Shown here one piece after another: positions 1 to 8,980 of a stretch of DNA of 64,000 bases. How positions within the stretch are numbered: position 1 is the stretch's first letter; each line of letters begins with the position of its first letter. The notes below the pieces were generated by a model. That model searched no databases, was not told the DNA's origin, and saw only the letters and a program-made list of their open reading frames with translations. Made by a program: the position numbers and the translations under genes. Source of the DNA: a virus; the IMG/VR virus record IMGVR_UViG_3300046002_001774, positions 1 through 64,000 of that record. One strand, 5' to 3'.

Positions 1-547
1 TATTCTCTAGTTTTGCGTGAATTAAATTCGCTTCGATTTTATCCAGTTTCCCAGATTCGTTAAAAATAGTATCCTCGTTTTTTAACACTCCACCCACATG
101 AAGATCATTGGAAAGTATTGTGTTTATGACGTGAGCGCACATTTCTTTAGTTGTATGAAAAACATATGATGGTTTCCCAGACAAAAGAAGTAATGAACCA
201 GTCCTCTCAACCTCTTCAGCGAGTTGCGGAGTGAATGAAATGTTAGCGACATCATAATCACTCATCCATCCACCACTAGCGGCATGAAGCGCACACCAGC
301 GTGAAAAACGAGCGCAAATGAAAGCAAAATTATTCTGCAACTCGTTGGGGAGAATTGGAGCGAGTCTTGTTAATTTCGTCATTAGTTTCAAGTGGAGCGG
401 ACTCCCCTGCGCGTGTGAGCGATTTAGCATGACTGGTTCCCATCCTTGTGCTTCCCAAGTTGATTTCCATATGTTCGCACAGGCAAATTGCTCGCTTTGT
501 GGGTGCAATTGCACGCTTTCGTAGTATCCGTAGATTTTTGGTTTCAT
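1..547 (-). CDS. GT32-like glycosyltransferase, copy A (3' part beyond window edge)
   Basis: The reading frame runs 182 codons from the ATG at 547 and is still open at base 1. Residues 80-100 read R-x-x-R-W-C-A-L-H-A-A-S-G-G-W-M-S-D-Y-D-V, the sugar-binding DXD signature (D97-Y-D99) of GT32 / Gly_transf_sug enzymes. It is clearly homologous to the gene at 60456-61031, with the same motif at the same residue numbers. Its ATG overlaps the TAA of the GT2-like gene (TAATG), so the pair is translationally coupled. It lies in the capsid block between scaffold and the expected capsid gene, so it may glycosylate a virion or host-surface component; acceptor and donor are unknown. Confidence 0.75.
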   Translation of the reverse strand, partial: MKPKIYGYYESVQLHPQSEQFACANIWKSTWEAQGWEPVMLNRSHAQGSPLHLKLMTKLTRLAPILPNELQNNFAFICARFSRWCALHAASGGWMSDYDVANISFTPQLAEEVERTGSLLLLSGKPSYVFHTTKEMCAHVINTILSNDLHVGGVLKNEDTIFNESGKLDKIEANLIHAKLEN

Positions 548-1542
548 TAGTATGCCTTAATTCCTACATTAAAGACTGGAACACCCAAATCAATGTGAGG
601 TTGATGCCCTGCATCCATTGCTTTTTTACAAAATGAAATATCGTCAGGGTAAAAAGGCCCGTGTTTGATATCAGGGAACTTTTTCTTGATGTCTTGAAAC
701 ACCCGACGATGGATAAGTAAACACCCACTGCCAACCCAGTCAACGGCCTCCACGGAATCTGTGCAGATCCTTGCTTTTTTGCCTAAATCGGTTTTTGAAC
801 AGTCGATTGACGCATCATTTAAGTTAGCGAAGTACGCTGCACCCACTAGTGACTTTCCTGCACCGACTAAACGATGCACGATGTGCTTCTGTAGGTGCGA
901 ATCGTGGATATTTCGAGCAGCACCAATTGTTGCCTTGGCCCATTGCGGTCTACCAATGGATGGGATGATATTATTGTCCAGCAAGAGCAACCATTTTGCG
1001 TCCGTGGCTAGGAATTTCTCTGCAAGGTCATTCCGTGACTTGTAGAAGTTGTTTTCGTCGCTAGAAACGTCAAATCGGATTTTATCACGTCCAAAATCAA
1101 GCGCAATGTGGATTAAAGCGAGTGCAGTGATCGGATTTGTGGCTTTATTAGCCGAAAAACCAACGAAAATGTCCCTTCCTGCGAACTCTGCACGATACGA
1201 TGGCAACCCTTCATTAGTTCGGGATTCTACAATATTTGACTGTAGAGTATCGTTAAATTGTACTTTTTCGGTAACTTCTTCGATAATTGGTTGTTTAATT
1301 TCCTCTGGAGTTGGTAATTCCATCTTTTCTAGCACCTTTGGAACTGGTTTACGTCTGCGTTTAGGTTTTCGGTCTAATTTGATCATAGGTTCGTCGAGAT
1401 GTGAAAAATCTCTTGGTTGTTTATTTATTTCTGGTTGCTGTTGTGGTTGTTGACGCTGAACTTGTCCTTGTCTAGCAAATGGATCGAAAGAATCCAATGC
1501 GTTCATAGTTATCTTCTCATCAGGAGTAACTTTTGGTTCCAT
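547..1542 (-). CDS. GT2-like glycosyltransferase, copy A (altered DXD)
   Basis: 331 aa. Residues 1-110 are charged and proline-rich, likely disordered; residues 112-331 form a GT-A-like domain homologous to the gene at 61032-62165 (shared GLPSYR-EFAGRDIFVGF and DFGRDKIRFD blocks). The metal-binding motif in copy B is D-D-D (LLMIDDDIIPS); here residues 189-191 read D-N-N, so the third acidic position is lost. Both copies keep a VDW-G-GCLLIHR motif and a C-terminal D-x-SFCK-A--AGH block typical of the acceptor half of GT2 enzymes. Activity in this copy is doubtful. An N-terminal ITMNAL-S-DPFAR-GQV segment is conserved between copies and may be a docking peptide. Confidence 0.7.
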   Translation of the reverse strand: MEPKVTPDEKITMNALDSFDPFARQGQVQRQQPQQQPEINKQPRDFSHLDEPMIKLDRKPKRRRKPVPKVLEKMELPTPEEIKQPIIEEVTEKVQFNDTLQSNIVESRTNEGLPSYRAEFAGRDIFVGFSANKATNPITALALIHIALDFGRDKIRFDVSSDENNFYKSRNDLAEKFLATDAKWLLLLDNNIIPSIGRPQWAKATIGAARNIHDSHLQKHIVHRLVGAGKSLVGAAYFANLNDASIDCSKTDLGKKARICTDSVEAVDWVGSGCLLIHRRVFQDIKKKFPDIKHGPFYPDDISFCKKAMDAGHQPHIDLGVPVFNVGIKAY

Positions 1543-1584
1543 AGATATAATGTGCCTTTAACTATACTAAGATATATATGATTT

Positions 1585-1593
1585 TGTGTATAA
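1585..1593 (-). promoter_or_regulatory. DnaA-box-like 9-mer upstream of the GT2-like gene
   Basis: The minus strand reads TTATACACA, matching the DnaA-box consensus TTATNCACA. It lies in the AT-rich 71-bp gap between the scaffold and GT2-like genes. The equivalent gap in copy B (62189-62197) keeps the same 9-mer inside TTATACACAAAA although surrounding bases differ. A second partial TTATACA lies next to it. It could equally be part of a phage promoter. Confidence 0.3.
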
Positions 1594-1613
1594 CTGTATA
1601 ACTTTAGTATACT

Positions 1614-2870
1614 TTAACCACCTAGTGCCTCATCGAGGCCAATATCAATGGCATCCATCGAGTTCATTTTCAATCTGTCATTGAGGCTGGATTTGATGCT
1701 ATGCTGACCCGTGATGGTCTGCTTGGGCATTTTCCCTGCACCTTTTAGGTTGTTGTTCTCTTCGCGCAAGGACTTCAATTCGGCCATGTATTTAGATTTC
1801 CCCTCCTGCTCAACCCGCAGTTGCTCAGTTAGGACGTGAGAGAACACTGCTGCTGCCGCTACGTTAGCCCGTTCTTGCGCGTTGGTGGGCCACAGAGCAG
1901 AGTTAAATTTTTCGGCAAGGGATTGCACCTGCGCGTTGTGCCGCTGCACCTGCTGTAGCTTTTCTGGGGTTGCATCTTTGGGTGCTTCTGCAAACCTTGC
2001 CCACGGCAACTCTTTTGTAATCGAATCGATGTGTTGGTCGATCTGCTCAACCTCCTTGTGATACCACTGCCCTTTTTCTTGCTCGCGCTGTTCAAGAATT
2101 TGATCTGCATTTTGTGCGGCATTTTCTATCTCTTGCTCTTGCTTTTCTTTAAGATCAACAACGTCAACAAGGCTACGTTTCAAACGCTCAGAATCAGTTA
2201 GCGGCAACTTGTCAATTGCGTTATTCCTCCACCAACTTTGATCAACGGCATCAGGCCCACCCGCTTTTTCAATAGATTCAATGACATCTTCACTCGCTCC
2301 GTTTTTGCGAAGGATGCTATAGATATTTTCTTTGGCAGACTGAATTGGTTGATTGTATTTCGACTGGAACTCTGGATCATTCTTAATATCGAAGATTGCA
2401 CGAAATTTCTTTAATTCATCATAATCATCTGGTGCTTTAAACTCCTGCTGACGTGATTCCATCTCCACAACACGTTGCCGCAGTTGCTCTGCTTCCTCCG
2501 CTTGCTTCTTGTATGTCGATGCCGTCTCTTGCAGTTTTCTCCAGTTGGAGCGATTAACCTCCGAAAGATTGCGAGGCTGTTCGATTGAAGCAATTTCTGG
2601 ATCCAGTTCGACTTCTGGAGCTACGGGTGCTTCTGGAGTTTCTGTAGATTCCGTGGATTCAGCAACCTCTTGCGTTTCTTCAATTGGCTCAATTTCCTCA
2701 GTTTCAGTTGATTCGGGTTCCTCTGCGAACACTGGCTCAACTCCACTCAATGCTGCATCTAGCAATGCATCGATTTGATTTTCAGTTGATTCATCGATTG
2801 GATCAGCGTCCAATGATGGGTTTCCATATCCAGTAACACTGGATTCTACTTTTTCGTTTTCGTTTTCCAT
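1614..2870 (-). CDS. Scaffold-like protein, copy A
   Basis: 418 aa, highly acidic in residues 1-100 (Glu/Thr/Ser-rich), then Gln/Glu/Lys-rich long predicted helices and coiled coil (about 105-170 and 225-390), with a basic-to-acidic C-terminal tail. Homologous throughout to the gene at 62209-63477, including the N-terminal VTG-GNPSL-DPIDE block and the C-terminal R-KMN--DAIDLGLDEA block. Position between portal and capsid genes plus composition fit a head scaffolding protein; no enzymatic motif is visible. The function is inferred from context. The leader is A/T-rich without a Shine-Dalgarno sequence. Confidence 0.65.
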   Translation of the reverse strand: MENENEKVESSVTGYGNPSLDADPIDESTENQIDALLDAALSGVEPVFAEEPESTETEEIEPIEETQEVAESTESTETPEAPVAPEVELDPEIASIEQPRNLSEVNRSNWRKLQETASTYKKQAEEAEQLRQRVVEMESRQQEFKAPDDYDELKKFRAIFDIKNDPEFQSKYNQPIQSAKENIYSILRKNGASEDVIESIEKAGGPDAVDQSWWRNNAIDKLPLTDSERLKRSLVDVVDLKEKQEQEIENAAQNADQILEQREQEKGQWYHKEVEQIDQHIDSITKELPWARFAEAPKDATPEKLQQVQRHNAQVQSLAEKFNSALWPTNAQERANVAAAAVFSHVLTEQLRVEQEGKSKYMAELKSLREENNNLKGAGKMPKQTITGQHSIKSSLNDRLKMNSMDAIDIGLDEALGG

Positions 2871-2967
2871 AGATTTATTAATTGGTTGTTAATTTACTTC
2901 ATCGACTTTTCACCACGGCACTTCCATTTTTTTCGTGAAAGATCGTTAATACTACCTGCTTTTTCCG

Positions 2968-3207
2968 TCACATGGACGTGAAATTTCCTGCGCTTGGATC
3001 AGCGTTATCATTTGATGAGTTTACACAATCTTCGATTTCTCGCAATGCCATTTCAAAACCTTGCTTCAACATTGCTTGCATTGCAACTCCTTCGACGGAA
3101 CATTCCGTTATGAAGGGAATTCGACTGCGTAAATATAAACGCAATCGATTTCCTGTTTTCTTGTCGTAGTCACGAAGACGTGATGCGTCAGATTCTTCCC
3201 ATTTCAT
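2968..3207 (-). CDS. Conserved small protein of the capsid block, copy A
   Basis: 79 aa. The C-terminal 60 residues match the partial gene at the right edge (63822-64000): shared YLRSRIP / YYRSRIP, VA-QA--K-GFE-A-RE and the terminal hexapeptide GNFTSM. The exact C-terminal match suggests a functional tail. No known family recognised. It sits between the 111-aa gene and scaffold, so a head-assembly role is possible. The start codon follows an A/T-rich leader (AATAAATAAATATG) with no Shine-Dalgarno sequence. Confidence 0.7.
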   Translation of the reverse strand: MKWEESDASRLRDYDKKTGNRLRLYLRSRIPFITECSVEGVAMQAMLKQGFEMALREIEDCVNSSNDNADPSAGNFTSM

Positions 3208-3226
3208 ATTTATTTATTAATATATT

Positions 3227-3562
3227 TTATTCCATCATCGACTTAACTTTAGATTTAACTTTGCGGTAAACCTTTTTGCCAGCGGCAACAAGTTCCTCTG
3301 GGGAAACGATGCCTTGGTCGCTCATGCCCTGTTTTTTAATGCGATCATAATTTGCTTTTTCTTTTGAGGCATATTCTGCTTTCTTTTCCATTTCCATTTC
3401 GGATTCGGAAAGAAGATCTTCAACTTCCATTTCTTTGTCTTTTGGAGTTGGAAGAGGTTCAACTTTTTTCATAAGTTTAACGTCTTTTTCTTTTACTGCG
3501 GACGATGGATCCATTTTTGCTTTGGAAGCAAGTTCGCTAATCATTTTGGCTCGGTCTGGCAT
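3227..3562 (-). CDS. Small charged protein next to portal
   Basis: 111 aa, very Lys/Glu/Met-rich, predicted almost wholly helical or disordered; residues 85-111 are strongly basic (KKVYRKVKSKVKSMME). Lies 7 bp downstream of the portal gene. An AGGA stretch precedes the start. No family recognised; position suggests a head-assembly accessory or protease-less prohead component. Confidence 0.6.
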   Translation of the reverse strand: MPDRAKMISELASKAKMDPSSAVKEKDVKLMKKVEPLPTPKDKEMEVEDLLSESEMEMEKKAEYASKEKANYDRIKKQGMSDQGIVSPEELVAAGKKVYRKVKSKVKSMME

Positions 3563-3569
3563 AATATTA

Positions 3570-5981
3570 TTATCCTGCGGTTACTGGTTTAGGTGGTGCA
3601 GCAACTTGGTTGACTGCGTTAGTTTGTGAGGGGTTTTGTGTTCCAACGGCTTCTCCCATTGCGGTAGCCTGTGCAGTTGATGGTCTACGTCCACCTCCTC
3701 CACCTCCACCACCTGCTGCTGCTGGAAATAAATCTCCCTCGGAAATTGGTGCTTGTCCTGCTGTCAGGTAATTAATCGCTTCAGAGACTGCCTTTTTGTA
3801 TTCGGCAATCTGCTTTTTGTCTGCACCCTTTGCTTCAGCGTTCTGGACGTGTGCGATAAAGTGCTGAACTGCCGATTGTAGGGGTTTAACCATCTCTGGA
3901 GGCATAGACCCTGCTGGAGCGGAAGAAATAAGCGGGAATAGCTTCTCCATGATGGTCTGGATGTGCATGATGTCATTGTCCCGTGGAGAGACTGGAATGT
4001 CCTCACCTGAGATAATGCTCTGAAGTTCGATGATTTGTTGCCTTGTTGCCTCAATTGCCACTGCTTCGACCTGATCTTTAGGTAAGATGACTTGGTTAGC
4101 GATGGATTCACCCACTTTGCGTGACCAATCGAGCTTCATCAACTCATCTTGGTTGATTTGTGGGTTTCCAGTGTACCTTTGGATCAGAAGATCAAGAATT
4201 GCAGCGTCTTGACCCTCGGTTTGTGGCAGAAGTTCCTCTGCTGGTGAGAATGCCATCAATAAAATGTCGCTAGGAGGTAAATTGCGCTCCAACATGGACA
4301 AAACGCAAGAAACTGCCTCTTCATCGAGATGCCGTGGGATCTCAAATGGCACTAAGAACGATGGGATCTCGGATTGTGCCTGTTCAAATGCCTCAACAAC
4401 CTCTTTTTTGGCCCACATTGCGTTTTGATTCTGTAAACGAGCGAAATCAATCTGTGTTTTTAGTTCAGATGCGGCTTTGACGTGTTCAGGGTGACAGATT
4501 CCACGCTGCATACGCTCAACTGCCTTAGAATATTGCTTTACCCAACGCATTAGGATGCCTTCGCGGATCTGGTTCTCAACGGCAGCAATGCGATTAACCT
4601 CGGATGCAGTTTTATCTCCACCCGTGATGTTCATCACACTGCTTGGAAGGAAGGTTCCCATCTGAATCTCGGCCAATCCACTCATGAATTGATCGAGTTT
4701 AATGAAATCTTCAACGTCAGCGGGGATTGCAGACTGCACTACGTCATATCCCTCTGCCACATATGCTACGGGATGCATTACTTGAAGTGGTGGTATGCCA
4801 GTTTTAGCCGTTGGGCCTTTTTTCAGTAATAGCATCCCGCGCAAATATGAGTTATCGACAATGAGATTTCTCGCTTTTTCGATAGCAATATGCGTGTTAT
4901 ACAAGTCACGTCCTGCTCCACGGGAGGACATCAATGCACCAGACCCAATCTCGATAGAGAATAGCGCGATTGTATCCGACATTCTGTTGTATCTATCCAA
5001 TTGAGTACAGATTTCATCACCACTCTTGTCATCAAAAAGATAGCGCGAAATCTTGCCAGTGGGTTCTTTAATGAGCAATTCACCTAGCTCAACGTATTTT
5101 GCATCGTTTTCGTAGCTTGCACCATAGGATCCTTCTCTCGTCCAGTCCTCATAGCGTCGAGCGTCATCGTCAGAATCCAATGTGCGTCCAGCGGGGGTTG
5201 CGTTGTTGATTGCTTTTACCAAGTTGTTAATATGCCAACCTGCAAGCGCGGAAAGTCTTGGTTGCTCCAACACTGGAAGCAATTCAGCGATCTGGTATCG
5301 ACGCTTCCTAGCCCAAATCGGTGTTGAATCCGCTTCTTGCGGAGTCTCGATTGAGAAGAACGTGTAATCTTGACGAAGGAACTCTGGTTTCCAGTCACGA
5401 ACGTCATCCCAGCAAACCGCACAAAAGCCAAAGGTCGTATTCTCATGCGTTACCTGAGCAACTAGGTCATCGTGACCCTTCCAGCCTCTGATGCATTTTG
5501 TGATCTCTTCGCGGAACACTTTAGTTTTATGTTCCTCGCTCACTCCCTCTAGTGGATATTTGGAATAGGTAAGTGTAGGTGACTGCTCGATTACTTGTTT
5601 AAATGGTGGTTGTAAACGACTAACCATCGTAGACAGAAACCCAGTTGGACGATTACTCCTCCAATTCTGACCCATGCTTTCCAGTTTTTTCGCACTGTAT
5701 GGAGGTTCATTATTTAGTTTCTTCTGAATTAATTGGTTTTTGCGGTTTCTCTCAGTATTCTGTTGTTTGAGTCTGCGATATGCAGAATGCGCTTGCTGGC
5801 AGTCTTTAAATGTCCGCTTAACCTGCAATGTGTCAGGGTTTACAACGTCACCAGTAGCGTTATCATCAACAATCTCCAGTTGGGAAACACGTTGCTTGTC
5901 CGATGGTTTCATAATCCGCGCAGCTTTCGATGCGTAGACGTTTGTGACTTCTGCTGGAATTGGTTTGGTTGTATCGGCCAT
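3570..5981 (-). CDS. Portal (head-to-tail connector) protein
   Basis: 803 aa, the length range of podovirus-type connectors. Mixed alpha/beta body with a long helical segment around residues 470-640 (TASEVNRIAAVENQIREG... region typical of portal stem and wing helices) and a low-complexity C-terminus with eight consecutive glycines near residue 755. It lies directly downstream of the large terminase and a small Cys-rich gene and upstream of scaffold, the classic place for a portal. Assignment rests on size, order and composition; there is no short diagnostic motif. It forms the dodecameric DNA entry ring at one capsid vertex. Confidence 0.75.
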   Translation of the reverse strand: MADTTKPIPAEVTNVYASKAARIMKPSDKQRVSQLEIVDDNATGDVVNPDTLQVKRTFKDCQQAHSAYRRLKQQNTERNRKNQLIQKKLNNEPPYSAKKLESMGQNWRSNRPTGFLSTMVSRLQPPFKQVIEQSPTLTYSKYPLEGVSEEHKTKVFREEITKCIRGWKGHDDLVAQVTHENTTFGFCAVCWDDVRDWKPEFLRQDYTFFSIETPQEADSTPIWARKRRYQIAELLPVLEQPRLSALAGWHINNLVKAINNATPAGRTLDSDDDARRYEDWTREGSYGASYENDAKYVELGELLIKEPTGKISRYLFDDKSGDEICTQLDRYNRMSDTIALFSIEIGSGALMSSRGAGRDLYNTHIAIEKARNLIVDNSYLRGMLLLKKGPTAKTGIPPLQVMHPVAYVAEGYDVVQSAIPADVEDFIKLDQFMSGLAEIQMGTFLPSSVMNITGGDKTASEVNRIAAVENQIREGILMRWVKQYSKAVERMQRGICHPEHVKAASELKTQIDFARLQNQNAMWAKKEVVEAFEQAQSEIPSFLVPFEIPRHLDEEAVSCVLSMLERNLPPSDILLMAFSPAEELLPQTEGQDAAILDLLIQRYTGNPQINQDELMKLDWSRKVGESIANQVILPKDQVEAVAIEATRQQIIELQSIISGEDIPVSPRDNDIMHIQTIMEKLFPLISSAPAGSMPPEMVKPLQSAVQHFIAHVQNAEAKGADKKQIAEYKKAVSEAINYLTAGQAPISEGDLFPAAAGGGGGGGGRRPSTAQATAMGEAVGTQNPSQTNAVNQVAAPPKPVTAG

Positions 5982-5982
5982 A

Positions 5983-6564
5983 TTATTTTAGATTTAGCCA
6001 GCAATCTACTGGCAAATTGTCTGAGGGGGAAATGCTGTCTCTGGACATGAAAACTGCGGATTTATTGTCGTGACGCAGCAACAAGCAACCACCTAGTGCC
6101 TTGGATGTCTTGGTTTCTTTAGCTTGTCTAATGCTTGCACTTAATCTTTCCGTTGCTTTCACGCAAGCACCACAACCGCTTTTCCACTGCACGTTTTGTT
6201 TGCAAGCAAGACAGATCTTTGCGCGTTGCTCTGCTAGCTCGCTGGATATAAGTGCAATCTCTTTTGTAGAATTGATAACATTCTTAGCCCAGATTGTAAT
6301 GTCATTTAACAACTCCGTCTTCTGACTAGGGGTATTCACGGATGTTACAACAACCATGTCTACACCATGACAGAAATTGGGGTTCTTGCTACAGATGTAC
6401 GAATTGACATCACCTTCCACGTCACCAACTGGCAAATGGTTTTCGGCACGGAAATTCGTGACAACCTGAAGAAGATTGTCATAGCTATGACCAGTGAGTT
6501 TTGCATCACCATCGTAGTAATGCCAACCCCCCGGTGGAATCATTCCAATTATCGGTTTTGCCAT
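5983..6564 (-). CDS. Cys-rich zinc-ribbon-like protein between terminase and portal
   Basis: 193 aa. Residues around 115-140 carry C-L-A-C followed nine residues later by C-G-A-C, a CxxC...CxxC zinc-ribbon pattern preceded by an AEQRAKIC helix. A similar arrangement (helix-x-R-x-x-C-N-Q-C ... C-G-V-C) occurs in the 81-aa protein at 9313-9558, suggesting related metal-binding modules. Ends 1 bp before the portal start. No named family recognised; may be a DNA- or protein-binding packaging accessory. Confidence 0.6.
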   Translation of the reverse strand: MAKPIIGMIPPGGWHYYDGDAKLTGHSYDNLLQVVTNFRAENHLPVGDVEGDVNSYICSKNPNFCHGVDMVVVTSVNTPSQKTELLNDITIWAKNVINSTKEIALISSELAEQRAKICLACKQNVQWKSGCGACVKATERLSASIRQAKETKTSKALGGCLLLRHDNKSAVFMSRDSISPSDNLPVDCWLNLK

Positions 6565-6627
6565 GAATTTTTGAGTTTTACGTCAGATTTTTAATGTTTG
6601 CAAGCAAATTCTTACTTATTTATCAAA

Positions 6628-8490
6628 TTAATTGCTGAAATCAACGAATTCGTAACTTTCAATTCCAGTATGTTTTTTCTGGAAAACAAACTTTTCTGGT
6701 TTTGGATCGGTCATCGTGGCAACAACTCCACCCCGTTGTCTCATAAGATAGACCAGCAGGGACAGGGAATCGAGTGCGTCAGGACTATTTTGACGAGTCC
6801 GTTTAACGAAGTCACCTTTGCTCTCGACTCGTACAAGTCCCTGTCCCTGCTGTTTATACCTGCGCGAAGTCGCTTGTCGAACCAACTCCTCGGTACGGAA
6901 ACTCGGTGAGATTTTCAGATACTCAAACTCTAGGTATTTAGCAAGCCCAAAAATCAGTTCTGTAACAACTCCAGAATACAATTCGTTTGCGCGTTGTGTG
7001 TCATCTCCCAAGATGTGAGTTTCTGAACTAGCCCACGAATAGTTTACCCCCATCACTTCGCTTCCGTATAGTGACCTCAGTGCATCGTGGATTCCTGCTC
7101 CGTTTCCAGTTCTATCCACACACAACCAGTTCGCTCCGATTCTCATTTCCTTTGCGAAGCGGATGATCTCTGCGGTCTGTTCCAATGTCGCTAGTTTCGG
7201 GAACTGCATTTGTGAATCCAACTGCAAACACGTCTTGGGCTTTTTGAATTCGCGGAATTGTCCGTCCCTCGGAGTCCACCCATCGCAGAGTCCGTATCGT
7301 CCGAATGAACAGACAACTTGATCTCGACCTTCCAATGCCAAATCGAACGCTGCTAGTGGCACTACAGGCCCAATAAACCGCAAGCTACCCATTGAGTTGT
7401 CCATCATGGCAGGTGTAATAATTGCCATCGAGATGCCCTCCTGTGGGAAGAAACCTCTTGCCATTGTGTAATATTCGGCAGTGCGTCCCTTGGATTCGTA
7501 TGCCATGTAGCCCTCGTACGATTGGAAGCCGGGGAACACAATCTCCTTCTCCAGCACGTTCTCGCACCTTGCTGCATCCAATCGCAATATATGCCAACCC
7601 TCCCTGCTGTCCCACTCGAAATCTTCCTCACAATCCACACTCTGCCAACCCCGCGCAGGTTCGCACCTCTTACCAAACTCACTATTTCTATCCTTCGGGT
7701 TCGATGCTCCGAAAATTTTGATGCGTCCCTTGGAATCCTTCGTATCGGCAGCAGACAGGATGTTTTGTAGACCTTCCCACACCCCAGCGGGAACTTCTTC
7801 AGCTTCGTCTAGGACAACGTGCGTCCTACTCATTTGACCCCACTTGGGATCTGGCTTTTGTCTTGGAGATGGGTGGAATCCGCGCAAAGTACCAGTTCCG
7901 CTATCGCCTTTCGGAACGGCAACTAGGTGGATCCCATTCTTGTCATCGTCATTGGCTTGAATTGACTTCACAAGATCTTCGCTACCTTCGTACTCTGGTC
8001 TAACCAATGCAGTCCTGTAGAAGTTTTTGATTGCAGCGAATACGTTTCTCTGCGCGTGTGCCTCAGTAAGCGAAACTACTTTAATACAAGTGTATTCTGG
8101 ATCTCGCATCCAATCCAACAAGAACCACGCAGCGGCATTGAACGTCTTGCCCATTGCACCTGCACCTTGAACTAGCAATTTGTCATTTTCAAACAAGCAC
8201 CTCCAAGTATCCGCTGCACTCTGTGGCCTCCAATCGTAAACTCCACTACCCCACAAGATTGTTGCTGCCGCTTCAAACTGATCGTGCTTCAACAGGTGCT
8301 GAACGAAGTTTAACACAGTCTGCTTAGCCACCTTTTCGTCCAGTGTAACCTGCTTTTTCTGCGAATTCGTGAGATTTGTCAGTATAAACTGAGCGGCATA
8401 GATGACTCCGTTGATATCATCTTTCTCCGCTTCCGCTCGCACCCTTGTAGCAATGTTAATTGCCTGTAAAACTGACGGGGGTTTATTCAT
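6628..8490 (-). CDS. terL: Terminase large subunit (packaging ATPase-nuclease)
   Basis: 620 aa. N-terminal ATPase: Walker A GAGAMGKT (residues 109-116), Walker B VVLDEAEE (225-232) with catalytic Glu, and a coupling-motif-like SNP (about 263-265). C-terminal RNase H-like nuclease: acidic residues in AAFDLALEG (D383), WLCVDRTGNGAG (D459) and SPDALDSLSLL (D571). Order and spacing are those of full-length TerL. It drives DNA into the prohead through the portal and cuts the concatemer. The start overlaps the 84-aa upstream gene by 8 bp. TerS lies 5 kb upstream rather than adjacent. Confidence 0.95.
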   Translation of the reverse strand: MNKPPSVLQAINIATRVRAEAEKDDINGVIYAAQFILTNLTNSQKKQVTLDEKVAKQTVLNFVQHLLKHDQFEAAATILWGSGVYDWRPQSAADTWRCLFENDKLLVQGAGAMGKTFNAAAWFLLDWMRDPEYTCIKVVSLTEAHAQRNVFAAIKNFYRTALVRPEYEGSEDLVKSIQANDDDKNGIHLVAVPKGDSGTGTLRGFHPSPRQKPDPKWGQMSRTHVVLDEAEEVPAGVWEGLQNILSAADTKDSKGRIKIFGASNPKDRNSEFGKRCEPARGWQSVDCEEDFEWDSREGWHILRLDAARCENVLEKEIVFPGFQSYEGYMAYESKGRTAEYYTMARGFFPQEGISMAIITPAMMDNSMGSLRFIGPVVPLAAFDLALEGRDQVVCSFGRYGLCDGWTPRDGQFREFKKPKTCLQLDSQMQFPKLATLEQTAEIIRFAKEMRIGANWLCVDRTGNGAGIHDALRSLYGSEVMGVNYSWASSETHILGDDTQRANELYSGVVTELIFGLAKYLEFEYLKISPSFRTEELVRQATSRRYKQQGQGLVRVESKGDFVKRTRQNSPDALDSLSLLVYLMRQRGGVVATMTDPKPEKFVFQKKHTGIESYEFVDFSN

Positions 8491-8737
8491 TCACTTTCCA
8501 CCCGTACATCAGATTGAACCAAGCGAACTCCTTCTCCCCAGCCTTCTTACTGCTTCTGAATACTTTGGCAAACCTATTCACAAACCACTTCTTGTACTCA
8601 CTAAACTCTTCCATGCTCCAACTTTTTTTAGTGTACCAATCTTCTTGGTGGGTGAATTCTTTGTCGAACCCTTCAAATCCCACTCGCTTGAACATTTCGT
8701 CCAACGCTTCCATCATAAATGTATCTACTTTGCTCAT
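8483..8737 (-). CDS. Small protein upstream of terL
   Basis: 84 aa, aromatic and Lys-rich, with SWSMEEFSEYKKWFVNRF and a C-terminal FNLMYGWK motif that I associate with small uncharacterised phage proteins found beside terminase genes. Overlaps terL by 8 bp, so the two are coupled. Not a recognisable TerS (that gene is at 13334-13822). Role unknown. Confidence 0.65.
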   Translation of the reverse strand: MSKVDTFMMEALDEMFKRVGFEGFDKEFTHQEDWYTKKSWSMEEFSEYKKWFVNRFAKVFRSSKKAGEKEFAWFNLMYGWKVNE

Positions 8738-8740
8738 ATA

Positions 8741-8980
8741 TTAATCCCAGTAAAGTTGTGTCCCTGTTAGTTTTCCGCTCATCATTCTCTCCAAAACTGG
8801 CTCAACGTCCCACGGGTACAATCCCTTCTCATAGCAGGTTTGCATCCCAAAGTATTCATTGAACTTGTCTGCATCTATTCCGCTATTTTTCAACGCTTTA
8901 TCTAGCACATCAAACTCAATATGCTCAATTGGGTTCTCCGTAATCACAATTCCAAGCTGATCTAGCCTGTTGTATTTCAT
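8741..8980 (-). CDS. Small hypothetical protein
   Basis: 79 aa, acidic, soluble, no family recognised. Its ATG overlaps the stop of the 63-aa gene (ATGA), and the AGGAGG that encodes part of the neighbour's acidic tail doubles as a Shine-Dalgarno sequence 9-10 nt upstream. Part of the small-gene operon between dCMP deaminase and terL. Confidence 0.65.
   Translation of the reverse strand: MKYNRLDQLGIVITENPIEHIEFDVLDKALKNSGIDADKFNEYFGMQTCYEKGLYPWDVEPVLERMMSGKLTGTQLYWD

Larger units (their letters stand above)
1..3207 (-). repeat. Diverged capsid-block duplicate, copy A
   Basis: Order in transcription: 79-aa protein, scaffold-like protein, GT2-like protein, GT32-like protein. The same four genes recur in the same order and strand at 60456-64000. 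Equivalent gene starts are 60.48-60.62 kb apart. Protein cores align easily but are not identical (roughly 60% by eye in the GT2 core), so this is not a terminal redundancy or a simple concatemer. Copy B carries an extra 94-aa gene between scaffold and the small gene; copy A has only about 97 bp there. Confidence 0.85.

Noticed and set aside
1-3207. Ordinary terminal redundancy of a linear phage genome
   Set aside because: The end blocks differ in protein sequence, length and gene content, so they are not direct terminal repeats.
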